In this document: positions 48,086 to 57,447 of the stretch, in pieces
How the letters are laid out: each line of letters begins with the position of its first letter
How positions within the stretch are numbered: position 1 is the stretch's first letter
NCBI GenBank assembly: GCA_903879705.1
Contig: CAIRMO010000061.1
Location: 1 to 64,000, forward strand
Origin: an uncultured Candidatus Competibacteraceae bacterium
Lineage (GTDB): Bacteria; Pseudomonadota; Gammaproteobacteria; Competibacterales; Competibacteraceae
DNA: 64,000 nt
Direction of reading: 5' to 3'
The notes under the pieces: generated by a model
Databases searched by the model: none
Told to the model about the DNA's origin: nothing
The model's input: the letters and a program-made list of their open reading frames with translations, nothing else
Translations under genes and position numbers: made by a program

Positions 48086-49975
48086 TCAAACCGCCTCTGC
48101 CATTCCGCCTACCAGAACCCGTTCCAGCAAGGCTCCCAGTTGGGCGGCCAATTCAGGAACCGGCACATTAGCGACGGCATCCGGATAGTACTCGGTGACA
48201 TGTTCGGTATCCGGCCCCAACCCGATCCCGATCAGATTTAAACCGGGTTCCTCGCATAAGGTTGCAATGGCGCGACGCAAGTCGCTTTCATCGGAGCGCC
48301 GACCTTCCGGCAGACCATCGCTGATCACGATGAGTATATGGTCGCTGGCCGCTTGCATCAGCAACTGTTCCGCCGCCGCCAACAGACAGGGGCCATCGTC
48401 ATTATGCTGACTGCGATTATGCCCGCCGGGCCGGCTATTGCTGACTTCCTGGGGCATGGTTTCCAGCGTCTGCCGCCGTTCTGCATCCAGTGGATCGTGA
48501 AAGTCCAGCAACGGGATCAACTCGTCCTGAAAGCCGGCCACCGCCAGCGGTACGCCCAGCCGATGCAGGGTCTCGACCATCAGCACCGTCCCCAGCAATG
48601 CCGCCTCGCTCTTGGGACCCTGCATTGAACCGGACAAGTCCACCAGCAGGAACACCGCCGCATCATGCCGATCCGGGATGCTCTTGCGTCGCCACAGTTG
48701 ATGATAACGGCGGGCGTCCGCCGCAAAATCCATCACCCGCCGCAGGTCAATGCGATAGCCGCTGGGATAACCGGCGCGGTCGTGAAGCCGGCGGCGCGGC
48801 TGGAGGATGTACTCGATCTGTCCTGTCAAAGCGTCGATTTGTGCAGCAATGCGGAGTCGCGCCCGTTCATAATCATTAGCAACCGGCGGCAATTGAACGC
48901 GAGTGCGTGGACCGGGCGGGGGTTTATCCACCAACGCGCATTCTCGGATTGGCGGCGGCGGACCCGGACGTTGGCGTTGCCCGGTGGCTTCCGCCAGCAT
49001 CAGATAGAGCAGATCCGCCGCCAGCCGCTGTCCAGCTAGACCGGTTTCGCTCGCTGGCGCTACCGGAGGAGCCGCCAGCACCGTCAACACTAACCGGGTT
49101 GCGGCAGCGGAGTCGGGTTGGTCGCGAATCGCGCCAGCTTGCCGCCAAGCAGCGCGATCCGCCCGCAGGCCCGCCGCCAAGCGCTGGACATCGCCCTCCA
49201 ATAACCGCAACGCGGTCGGGACGATCTGGCGATGTGCCAGTTCACCAGCTTGCCAGGCGTGATGCTGAACGCCTTGTTCCCAACGACTGGGCCAGGTGCG
49301 GATGCGGATCGGAGCCAGTAGCCGAGGCCAAATCTGCTGGGGGTAGGTCTCAAACAAGGCGGGGTCAAGGTCGTTCGCATCCAGAGAAGTGGGCGGCAGC
49401 GTATCCTCGGCATAGCGGCGGCGATCCGTTCGGGTCGCGGCCAGCGCAGCGGCAATGGCTGGCGGCACAGCGAATGCCGGCGCTGCTGCTTGCCAATCCA
49501 GCGCCCATTCCCGGGCGCATTCCAGCGCAAATCGCAGAAAATCCGGCAACCCGGCGGGCTGCGGCTCCGGTTGCAGGGCCGTGGCGCGATCCACTTCACC
49601 GAACCAGTCGCGGCAACCGGGATAGCGTTGCGCCATCCAGCATTCAACGCGGGGATCTTCGATGGCGTTGAGCAGTTGGAGCAAAGCCCGTTCGGTCAAC
49701 CCGGAATGTTGAGCCACTGGCAAATGTTCCGGCGGGGTAAACAGGGAGTAGCGGCTGATCAGGGCGTGGCCGGCCTCATGGGCGAGGATGCCAGCGCAAT
49801 AGCCGGTGCCTTGCTCCGCTAAATCTCTGGTAGCGACCTGGATCACCCGGCGCACTGGATCGTAGGCCCATTGTTCGGTCAAGGTCGCTTCAACCTGGAT
49901 TTGCGCGTCGTAACAGAGGCCGGCAGCCAGCGCGTTGAGTTGCCGGACCTGATTGGAAATGGTGGTCGTCGTCAT
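48086..49975 (-). CDS. vWA protein with N-terminal zincin motif
   Basis: 629 residues. HEAGH at 66-70 with Glu106 (NAIEDPRVE) is a gluzincin-like pair in the first domain; the middle is Arg/Pro-rich. The C-terminal von Willebrand A domain has the MIDAS DLSGS at 446-450, followed by a later DGP and SDG. vWA proteins with MoxR/AAA partners act in insertion or remodelling of protein complexes. The AAA gene is 90 nt upstream on the same strand. GC-rich composition. Whether the zincin site is active is unproven. Confidence 0.8.
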   Translation of the reverse strand: MTTTTISNQVRQLNALAAGLCYDAQIQVEATLTEQWAYDPVRRVIQVATRDLAEQGTGYCAGILAHEAGHALISRYSLFTPPEHLPVAQHSGLTERALLQLLNAIEDPRVECWMAQRYPGCRDWFGEVDRATALQPEPQPAGLPDFLRFALECAREWALDWQAAAPAFAVPPAIAAALAATRTDRRRYAEDTLPPTSLDANDLDPALFETYPQQIWPRLLAPIRIRTWPSRWEQGVQHHAWQAGELAHRQIVPTALRLLEGDVQRLAAGLRADRAAWRQAGAIRDQPDSAAATRLVLTVLAAPPVAPASETGLAGQRLAADLLYLMLAEATGQRQRPGPPPPIRECALVDKPPPGPRTRVQLPPVANDYERARLRIAAQIDALTGQIEYILQPRRRLHDRAGYPSGYRIDLRRVMDFAADARRYHQLWRRKSIPDRHDAAVFLLVDLSGSMQGPKSEAALLGTVLMVETLHRLGVPLAVAGFQDELIPLLDFHDPLDAERRQTLETMPQEVSNSRPGGHNRSQHNDDGPCLLAAAEQLLMQAASDHILIVISDGLPEGRRSDESDLRRAIATLCEEPGLNLIGIGLGPDTEHVTEYYPDAVANVPVPELAAQLGALLERVLVGGMAEAV

Positions 49976-50008
49976 GGATTGCTCCTCAGTGCGGAAAAGC
50001 TCGAACCA

Positions 50009-50052
50009 CCCCGGCGCTCACTCGCCACTCCTCCTTTTCCAGGGAGGGGAGT
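50009..50052. repeat. Diverged copy of the CCGGCGCT repeat
   Basis: CCACCCCGGCGCTCACTCGC followed by CTCCTTTTCCAGGGAGGGGA resembles 35-76 and part of the dsbD insertion. It fills the gap between the AAA and vWA genes. Confidence 0.55.
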
Positions 50053-50065
50053 TTGCGGGGAATTT

Positions 50066-53000
50066 TCAGAGGGCGGGAGCGAAGCCAGCGGCGGCCAGCA
50101 GTTGCAACACGGTCTGCTGATCTTCGCCGGCGGTGACGCGGCTCAGGTAGTAGCGATGAATCGCGGTACGCAGGGCCTGATCCGGGTCGGTCTGGCCGAC
50201 CGCCGGGGCGCGGGCGAGGTAATCCAGGACGCTGAGCAGGTCGCGCCGGGTGAACACATAGCGTTCCCGCCGCCGGGCGCCAAGCCGAGCTGGCCCGTCG
50301 CCCTGACCGGTGGCGTGTTCCAAGGCAACGTGAAACCGGGTCAGGGCGCTCAGACGCGGTGCAAATTCGGGGGTATTCAAGGCCGGGTGCGAGGGCTGGC
50401 CTTGCTCGGCGCGGTAGCGCTGACCGAGTACGACGGTTTCCGGTTGCGCCCCGGAAGCTAGAAACCGGGCCATAGCCAGATACTCGCGCTCGCCCGGTTT
50501 GGGCGCTTGCCGGAAGGCTTGCCAGCGGTTGCGATAGGCCGGGCTGAGGGTCGAGCGGCCCGCATATTCCGCCGGATTCATGGTGGCGAACACCCGAAAG
50601 TCGGCATGAATCGGTTCGCCGCCATTGCCGTAAACCCGGTAGTCGTGTTCGGTCAGCACCAGGGTCGGCTCCCGCTCCAGCACCGAGTTCAACCGTTCCA
50701 CGATCTGCGGTTCGGCCAGATTGAGTTCGTCGAGGATGATCCACCAGCCTTGACGCAGCGCCTCGACGACGGGGCCATCCTGCCAGCGCCAAGGGTGGCT
50801 ACGCATCCGCTCGTTCGCCATGACCTGCTGCACCTCAGCGCGACCCAGCGCCCGCTGTTCCTGGGCGGCGCGGTTGAGAATCAGCCGGGTTTCCGGCTCC
50901 AGCAATTCCTCGACTTCGCGCAGTTCTTCCGGCGACACCGGTAGATCGGTTTCCAGCGCCCGCGGCACATAGCGCCCGACCAGTTCGCCGGTATCGGTCT
51001 GGCCGTTCAGGTTGATGCGGATCACCGGCTGATTGAGCAGGGCGGCCAGATACAGAATGGCGCTGGTTTTGGAGGTGCTGGTTTCGCCTTCGAGCAGGCA
51101 CGGCTCGCCGAGGGCGACGCTGGCGGCGATATGCGCCAGGGTTTCGGCGGTAATTGGATCAAGGCAATAGTGGACAAACGCCGCCGGGGAAGGGGCCAGC
51201 GCGTGGTGCGGGCCAGACCGGCGCGGCAGGGTGATTTCGCCAATGCGGACGGCGCTGGCAGTGATGTTGACCAAGGGGCGGGGGGCGGGGCCGACCGGTT
51301 CCCGGAACCAGGCGATGGGTTGCGGTGTGGCGACGTTTCGGCGACGGCTGGGCGGGCGGTCAGGTGAGTCCGGCAGATAAACCCAGATGTCGTGGTCGTT
51401 GGGTGGCCAACACCTGGTGAGTTCGGGTTCAAACCCGGTGTGTTCCTGGACCTTGGCGCGGATTCGTTCGATCAGCTCGGCGGGCGCGCCACCGTACTGG
51501 ATGTTGGGTTCACCGATATGCCGTTCCCGTTGGCTTTCACAGCGGGTCAATCCCCAAGTGCGAAACTCTTCCAACAGGGTTTCCACCCGATCCGGGTGGC
51601 GTGTATGGATCTGCAACCGATACGGCAGGGCGGTGGGTCGGCTACCGTCGGCGATTCCGGTGACCGGGCAATCGATTCTGATTTTGACGGCGGCGCGATC
51701 TTCATCGCCCTCTTCTTCGCTCAAGGTATAACGCGGCAGAGCGCCGAGATCAGTCATGGCACGGTGCAGGGCTGGGCGAATTTGCGCGGCGACTTCCGGT
51801 TGTGACTGGGCGGCGTTCCAGACCACGCGGAAACCAACCAAAGCGGTGTCGTCGTCATCATCCAAATCGGCAATGATTTGATCGATTTCGGCCTCCATCT
51901 CATCATCGTCGGCGGCGGTTGTTCCGGGGTCGATGGCCTCATCTTCGGGGAGATCCGGCGCTCCTAGCGCCCAATCGATCTCGTCTTTCTCCTCCTCAGC
52001 GGCGATCAATTCCGCCACGGTAGGCAACCGATGCGCTTCACTCGCGGCGGTGGAGCGGATTTCCACCGACTTGAACCCCATCGCTCGCAATGAGGCGGCC
52101 AGTTCCTGAACGGCGGGATGCTGGTCCTGATCGGTACGAATGGCGATCTCGAAGCGTTCCCGATCGGGGCCGTCATAGGGCGGGCGACGACGCTCGGCGC
52201 AGGCGGTGAGGGGCAGGACCAGTTGCGCCTGGCGGCAGGCGGATTCACCGTCGTCATCCACATCGAGCGGATAGCGGATGGGATCGACGCCGCGCCGGGC
52301 GATGATCTGTTGCGCCCGCACCTGCAACCGGGTTGCTGCCGGAGTATTGGCCAGCGGGCCGGGTTTAACCCGCAGTTTGGCTTGAATGGCGGCTCGCGGC
52401 GGCAAGGCTTCAATGGCGATGTCGCTGAACCCGTCCTCGCGCAATTGCTGCGAGAGTTCATGGGCAGCGGCGAGATCGTCGCTACGAATCAGCACCCGGA
52501 AGCGCTGCGCCAGCGGGGTAGCCGAGGGGTCTTTGGCGCGGATGAAGATGTCCTGGTCGCTGTCTTCCCATTCCTTGTTTTCGGTCAAGCTCAGGCCGTG
52601 TGGCTGGAGCAGCCATTGAATGATGTGGCGGGCTAATGGGGAAGCGCCGCCGTATTGCATCTGATTATTCTCCTGGGGGCCGTAGTGTTCCTCCAGCGAG
52701 TCGATATTGAAATCCAGCGCGGACAAGCCGTTACGCAGAGTGTCGGTCAGAGTGGGCGAGTCGCTGTGGATATGCAGATTCCAGTGGCCGAACGGGCGGC
52801 TGTCGCCCAGATGCAACTCGGCATCGACCCCGCCGGGAAGCTCGGCATCGGGGATGATCGGCGGCTGAAAGGGCTGAATCCGGTTCAGCAGGTCTTGCAT
52901 ATCGCCGGGGAGAACGCCCGATCTCAGCCGCAGCTCGTAGGTTTCGGTAGGACGGTTCAGCCGTTGCACCTGATAACCGCCCGGTTGCCGCAGGCGGTCA

Positions 53001-53092
53001 GCGAGCGACCGGGCGATGGTCGAGTGGGCGGAAATAACCCGGATGAACTGGGTTGGGGCGGATGATGACAGGGTGGGAGTACGCTTGGCCAT
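50066..53092 (-). CDS. AAA+ ATPase with long repeated N-terminal region
   Basis: 1008 residues. The C-terminal MoxR/dynein-like AAA+ module has Walker A GETSTSKTS (about 668-676), Walker B ILDELNL (about 780), sensor-type FATMNPAEYAGR and an arginine-rich AYRNRW. Residues 1-620 contain repeated small alpha/beta units: the IQYGGA-type block (144-190 and about 525-575) and RFRVLIRSDD / RFEIAIRTDQ units, with an acidic linker (DDDEMEAEIDQ). It is likely to remodel a protein or complex with the vWA partner. No family name is recognised for the N-terminal part. It diverges from the TetR-type regulator. Confidence 0.78.
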   Translation of the reverse strand: MAKRTPTLSSSAPTQFIRVISAHSTIARSLADRLRQPGGYQVQRLNRPTETYELRLRSGVLPGDMQDLLNRIQPFQPPIIPDAELPGGVDAELHLGDSRPFGHWNLHIHSDSPTLTDTLRNGLSALDFNIDSLEEHYGPQENNQMQYGGASPLARHIIQWLLQPHGLSLTENKEWEDSDQDIFIRAKDPSATPLAQRFRVLIRSDDLAAAHELSQQLREDGFSDIAIEALPPRAAIQAKLRVKPGPLANTPAATRLQVRAQQIIARRGVDPIRYPLDVDDDGESACRQAQLVLPLTACAERRRPPYDGPDRERFEIAIRTDQDQHPAVQELAASLRAMGFKSVEIRSTAASEAHRLPTVAELIAAEEEKDEIDWALGAPDLPEDEAIDPGTTAADDDEMEAEIDQIIADLDDDDDTALVGFRVVWNAAQSQPEVAAQIRPALHRAMTDLGALPRYTLSEEEGDEDRAAVKIRIDCPVTGIADGSRPTALPYRLQIHTRHPDRVETLLEEFRTWGLTRCESQRERHIGEPNIQYGGAPAELIERIRAKVQEHTGFEPELTRCWPPNDHDIWVYLPDSPDRPPSRRRNVATPQPIAWFREPVGPAPRPLVNITASAVRIGEITLPRRSGPHHALAPSPAAFVHYCLDPITAETLAHIAASVALGEPCLLEGETSTSKTSAILYLAALLNQPVIRINLNGQTDTGELVGRYVPRALETDLPVSPEELREVEELLEPETRLILNRAAQEQRALGRAEVQQVMANERMRSHPWRWQDGPVVEALRQGWWIILDELNLAEPQIVERLNSVLEREPTLVLTEHDYRVYGNGGEPIHADFRVFATMNPAEYAGRSTLSPAYRNRWQAFRQAPKPGEREYLAMARFLASGAQPETVVLGQRYRAEQGQPSHPALNTPEFAPRLSALTRFHVALEHATGQGDGPARLGARRRERYVFTRRDLLSVLDYLARAPAVGQTDPDQALRTAIHRYYLSRVTAGEDQQTVLQLLAAAGFAPAL

Positions 53093-53099
53093 GATCGAA

Positions 53100-53281
53100 T
53101 CTCCTGTGTTGAATATCTTGATCCTGAACTGTAGAATGGTAGTATGTGCCGCTACCTACCAATGATGGTAGTTGTACTACCCACCAATAGCGTTGGTTGT
53201 AGTGCCGCCAAAATTTGGCGATGTCACTACCAACAAAGCAATCAGGCCACACAACCTAATGTCTTGTCAAGGGCGGAAATC
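53100..53281. promoter_or_regulatory. Operator-rich divergent promoter region
   Basis: GGTAGT-TGT-ACTACC (53167-53181) and CGCCAAA-A-TTTGGCG (53207-53221) are perfect palindromes. Additional GGTAG/CTACC halves lie around 53136-53160 and 53225-53240. The region separates the minus-strand AAA/vWA operon from the plus-strand TetR-type gene, so one repressor could control both sides. Confidence 0.6.
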
Positions 53282-54034
53282 ATGATCAAAAAAGATATTG
53301 AAAATAAAGAAAAAATCAGCGTTAGAGATCGGATCATCAATACGGCTATCAGCCTCTTCTATGAAGAGGGTTTCAATGAAACGTCCTTGCGTGCTATCGC
53401 TAGAAAGGCGGGAACCAGCGAAACCGGTATTTTGCGGGTGTTTGAATCAAAACTTGACATCCTGCTGGCTGTTTTCAATAAAGGCTATGAATTGATTATG
53501 CATGAAATACAAATCAATTTATTAAAAAAAGGGCTTTCTATAGAGCAAGAAGAGGTTATTCCTGTACTTATGATCATTGCTGAAACTATCCTGAATCTGG
53601 GGGAATCTGAAGATGATAGATCAAAAAATCTGCTCCTGTTGACAATCGGAGAAGCCGGTATTTCTGTTCAAAAGTACAAAGATAATCCAGAAATAGCACA
53701 CAACTTTAAAGATAAAGTTATTAATTACATAGACCGACTTTTCGAGCATAGCTGTAATAGTAATATACAACCACTTGAAGCAAGGTGTTTTTTTTATGGG
53801 TTTATTGAACATGCTATTTTTGGTCGCGTTGCCAATTTGGGAAATTACAATAAAAATAATGTATTAATGATATTAAGTTGTCTGCTTGAATGCATCATTA
53901 AAAAACCAGAAACCGTTAATTATGATGACTTGGAAAGTCACGGTATATCTATTAGAGACTTGGCTGATTCGGCGAAAGCCATGATAGAATCAACCAAGCG
54001 CTTGATCAATGTTATTGAGGCAATAAAAAAATAG
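53282..54034 (+). CDS. TetR-type transcriptional regulator
   Basis: 250 residues from ATG 53282. The N-terminal HTH (about 12-60: RDRIINTAISLFYEEGF, LRAIARKAGTSETGI, LRVFESK) is TetR-like. The C-terminal ligand domain is helical and divergent. GGGCGGAA before the ATG is a weak ribosome-binding site. It begins an AT-rich plus-strand block and lies 89 nt before the helicase gene. Probably autoregulatory through the adjacent palindromes. Confidence 0.8.
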   Translation: MIKKDIENKEKISVRDRIINTAISLFYEEGFNETSLRAIARKAGTSETGILRVFESKLDILLAVFNKGYELIMHEIQINLLKKGLSIEQEEVIPVLMIIAETILNLGESEDDRSKNLLLLTIGEAGISVQKYKDNPEIAHNFKDKVINYIDRLFEHSCNSNIQPLEARCFFYGFIEHAIFGRVANLGNYNKNNVLMILSCLLECIIKKPETVNYDDLESHGISIRDLADSAKAMIESTKRLINVIEAIKK

Positions 54035-54123
54035 TTCGGAGAGTGGAAATCAAACAGACAAAGGTTGCTTGCAGATTGGCGGCTATCCTGATGATGTGCA
54101 AACGGAGAATGCGGTAGATTCCT

Positions 54124-57100
54124 ATGGAAATACAGATTAAATCCCCTGATGCCTGTACACCAGCACAACTAAAGGGGTTCGCTGATAGGGTGCATGTCGG
54201 TGGTGAGGTGATGGAGCATGGGCTTGAGGCGCGGATTCGTCATGCCAAATTATTGGCTTTAGGCTACGAGGAATCGGAACTGGTCGGGATCGCTGCGCTG
54301 AAAAACTCGCATCCTCATTATCGCCAAGATGTATTCAAACGCGCTGTATCGCAACTTGACCCTGAACGATTCATTTTTGAATTGGGCTGGATTTATATTA
54401 ACCCACAACTCAGGAGACATGGACTGTCCAAATCGATGATTGAGGCATTACTCGCTGCTGTAGAGACTACGGATATTTTTGCGACAGTGCGAGTAGATAA
54501 TATCCCTATCACTCGGATCTTATCGCAGCTTGAATTTTGTAGAGAGGGTTATATTTATTCCTCACAACTCGGGCAGTATGATCTTGCACTTTTCGTTTTC
54601 TCCCCTAACCTTGAGGTTTCTCAAATGGTCAGCAAACAGGCTCTTGTTAGCGTTCTTGAAGTTCTCCGTGTCATTGAACTCAAAGCTGCACTTTCCAGTG
54701 CTGGTCTTGCTAGTTCGGGATATAAAGATGATTTGGTTGATAGGCTTGCAGTTGCAATCAGGAATGAGAACGCATCTTTTGAAGAAAATATACTGGATGT
54801 CATTGATGACATTTTTTATGAGGCAATAGCTAATGCTATTACTGAATTGAATGAAACACAACAGGACAAATTTGTTCAAATTATTCCTCAATGGTTTTCT
54901 GATAATTACCTTGGTGGAAATACCGAAGAGAAAGAAGAGGAAGAAGAGGAAGAGGAAGAGGAAGAGGAATATGCGCCCCAAGATACTAATGATGATTGTC
55001 TTGGTGAAATGGACAGCTATCGTAGCGTAAATTACAGGAATCAGTTCTTTAACGATTTGAGGTATGATCAACACCATTTTCATGAGACTCGTCCATATCA
55101 AAAAGACGCAATAGATGCTTTGGAAAAAGCACTTGATAATTATGAATGTCCTGTTGTTCTTCATGTAGCAACTGGTGGCGGTAAGACTCGTATTGCTAAT
55201 GACTTTATTGTTAAGAAAATTCACCAAAGCCAGCAACCTATTCTTTGGGTTGCTAAAGATTGGCGCTTACTTCATCAAGCAGCGCTCGATCTGATTAGAC
55301 GCCATGCTCACCTGAGATATGAAGCAATAACCCGTTTGGGTGGTGACGGAGCGCTTCTACATCCTTTAAGAGAAATAAATGAAGGCTTAGGAATTGTTAT
55401 TTACTCTACCTTACAAACTGCAGGTCGCAGAGGTCGTTTAAGTGTCTTTACAAGAGGAAATCGCCCAAAGTTAGTCGTATATGATGAATTTCACTGGGGT
55501 CTTGAAGGGCAAACGGGCCAGCGCCTACGTAACTGGTGCAAACGCCACAAAATTCCAATTATTGGCCTAACGGCTACACCACGTTCTCCAGATGATACGA
55601 ACACCTATATTGCATACAGTAAGACTTTTTCTGCATTAATAGTTGAAGAATTTTTAGCTAAACCTAAACTAGAAAATATTGGAACTAACATTGATTGGTT
55701 TCCAAAAATGATTGGTGATGACGTTTCTTCTGCATCTCTCCGTGAACTGGCTGATAGTCAAGAGCGGAATAATTTGATTGTCAATCATTACATTAAAAAT
55801 GCACGACGCTACGGGAAGACACTCGTGTTCGCTTGTAATATTGATCACGCCAATAAACTTGGAAATTTATTTAATGGATGTGGGGTTGCTGTACGGGTTA
55901 TACATAGCCAGATGACTCGTGGTGAGCAACAGGAAGCCATCCAAGCCTTTCTCAATAATCAAGTCCAAGTCTTGATCAACGTAGCCCAAATGACACACGG
56001 AGTAGATATTCCAGATATTAGGACAATTTTTATGTGTCGTCCTACTGCGAGCGATATATTATTTTCACAAATGATTGGTCGTGGCTGCCGACGCTATAAA
56101 TTACCGGATAGTACATTCAAAACATTTTTTTACTTGGTTGAGTTTACTGATAATTTACAGCGCCATGACATTAAGCTAATTACGTCAAAAGCTTACTTTG
56201 ATGGCTGCCTTGGAAGTAACGAAAATTCTTCTCGTGTAGTTGTAAAACATCCTCACGATGGAGAAATTGCTTTTGATTCGACTGGTGTTATAACTTGGAT
56301 TGCGAGTGGAGTACCTGAATTGATTCGAGGTCTTTGCTATCGCCATAACCAGTCTTTTGGTATTGAGTTCGAATTTACTCATAAAGACTTTGATCCAGAT
56401 GATGAAACTATGCCTAATGATTGGTGGTTTCAAATCGCCGAGCAACTTCGGCAATCGCTTCACAACAAATTGCCTTCTGGAACTGTGGCAAGCCAACTCG
56501 AAGGTGGTGATAAGCGATTTTGGAATGTCAAATTTGACCGTAGTTGTGGGTGGGAAGTGACCAGTCGTGTTTTGCGAAATCAAGATGGTTTTAATGAAGT
56601 AGTTATTGTTTGTGAAGTACTAACAGAGTGCATTAAAAAAACGGGCCTTAAGGTTAATTACCGGACTGGGACACATATTCATTTAGGCTGGTTAGGACGT
56701 ACTGTAGATGAAGTTCGGCGAGCAATAGAATTAGCTCGCTTGTTTGAGCCAGCACTGGGAACACTGGTCAGTCCTTCGCGATTAATGGAATATCCTGATC
56801 AGTCTGGTGGTTATAATCCTGCTAACCCTAATTGCTACTGTCAACCCGTCTCCAGATTTTATTCAAACCAAAATTTGGAGCAGGTGCAAAATCGGGATCA
56901 GCTTTTGTCTCTTTGTAGTGTTGATGATTCCCGCTATGTGACCTTCAATATTTGCCCACTAGAGGATATTCATACTGTTGAAGTACGGATGCACAATGGC
57001 ACTCACGAAGCGGATAAAATTCTGTTGTGGTTGAGTCTGTGGATGCAAATTTTATGGGCAGCCTCTCACAGCGAAAAAATTCCTCCGGTACCGGATTGTG

Positions 57101-57288
57101 AGGTCATCGTACCAAATGGTGATGTTCTCGATCTTGCGCGTCAATATCTTGCAGTTGACACAGACACTGCTGATGAATTTCTTGCAAAGCTACGCAGACG
57201 TAGAATGCAGGTTGTCGAACTTTGGCGGGATAAATCAGAGTTGCATTCTTGGCTTGAATACCAAAACTCTTGGCGGACGGACTTGTAA
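54124..57288 (+). CDS. GNAT-SAP-helicase-amidoligase fusion protein
   Basis: 1054 residues, AT-rich. In order: a GNAT acetyltransferase domain (about 1-160; RRHGLSKS as the acetyl-CoA motif at 97-104); a SAP DNA-binding motif (about 175-215; VIELKAALSSAGL); a 12-Glu stretch (271-282); a superfamily II helicase with Walker A ATGGGKTRIA (349-358), DEFHW (454-458) in place of DEAD, GLTATPRS (481-488) and HSQMTRGE/QMIGRGCRR (about 595-660); and a C-terminal amidoligase-2-type domain from about 742 (GIEFEFTH, GWEVTSRV, GTHIHLGW, VEVRMHNGT). Each module is a known family, but I know of no described protein combining them. It suggests DNA-directed chemistry coupled to amide-bond formation. It begins the block with two peptidase genes. 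Confidence 0.85.
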   Translation: MEIQIKSPDACTPAQLKGFADRVHVGGEVMEHGLEARIRHAKLLALGYEESELVGIAALKNSHPHYRQDVFKRAVSQLDPERFIFELGWIYINPQLRRHGLSKSMIEALLAAVETTDIFATVRVDNIPITRILSQLEFCREGYIYSSQLGQYDLALFVFSPNLEVSQMVSKQALVSVLEVLRVIELKAALSSAGLASSGYKDDLVDRLAVAIRNENASFEENILDVIDDIFYEAIANAITELNETQQDKFVQIIPQWFSDNYLGGNTEEKEEEEEEEEEEEEYAPQDTNDDCLGEMDSYRSVNYRNQFFNDLRYDQHHFHETRPYQKDAIDALEKALDNYECPVVLHVATGGGKTRIANDFIVKKIHQSQQPILWVAKDWRLLHQAALDLIRRHAHLRYEAITRLGGDGALLHPLREINEGLGIVIYSTLQTAGRRGRLSVFTRGNRPKLVVYDEFHWGLEGQTGQRLRNWCKRHKIPIIGLTATPRSPDDTNTYIAYSKTFSALIVEEFLAKPKLENIGTNIDWFPKMIGDDVSSASLRELADSQERNNLIVNHYIKNARRYGKTLVFACNIDHANKLGNLFNGCGVAVRVIHSQMTRGEQQEAIQAFLNNQVQVLINVAQMTHGVDIPDIRTIFMCRPTASDILFSQMIGRGCRRYKLPDSTFKTFFYLVEFTDNLQRHDIKLITSKAYFDGCLGSNENSSRVVVKHPHDGEIAFDSTGVITWIASGVPELIRGLCYRHNQSFGIEFEFTHKDFDPDDETMPNDWWFQIAEQLRQSLHNKLPSGTVASQLEGGDKRFWNVKFDRSCGWEVTSRVLRNQDGFNEVVIVCEVLTECIKKTGLKVNYRTGTHIHLGWLGRTVDEVRRAIELARLFEPALGTLVSPSRLMEYPDQSGGYNPANPNCYCQPVSRFYSNQNLEQVQNRDQLLSLCSVDDSRYVTFNICPLEDIHTVEVRMHNGTHEADKILLWLSLWMQILWAASHSEKIPPVPDCEVIVPNGDVLDLARQYLAVDTDTADEFLAKLRRRRMQVVELWRDKSELHSWLEYQNSWRTDL

Positions 57289-57447
57289 TTCTATGCAGCC
57301 AGTCGATAATGATTGACAATAGAACTGACTGGTTGCCGGTTCCCGCTGAGCTTCGTCATGTAGCGAATGGAAACCATCTTTTGTCAATTACCACTGGAAT
57401 CATATCGATCACTACTTTTTTAGGACTACCCGCAAGAAGAGGATAAT

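Noticed and set aside
54562-55236. 224-codon minus-strand frame inside the helicase gene
   Set aside because: Antisense of the poly-Glu and helicase region; Phe/Ile/Leu-rich by complementarity.
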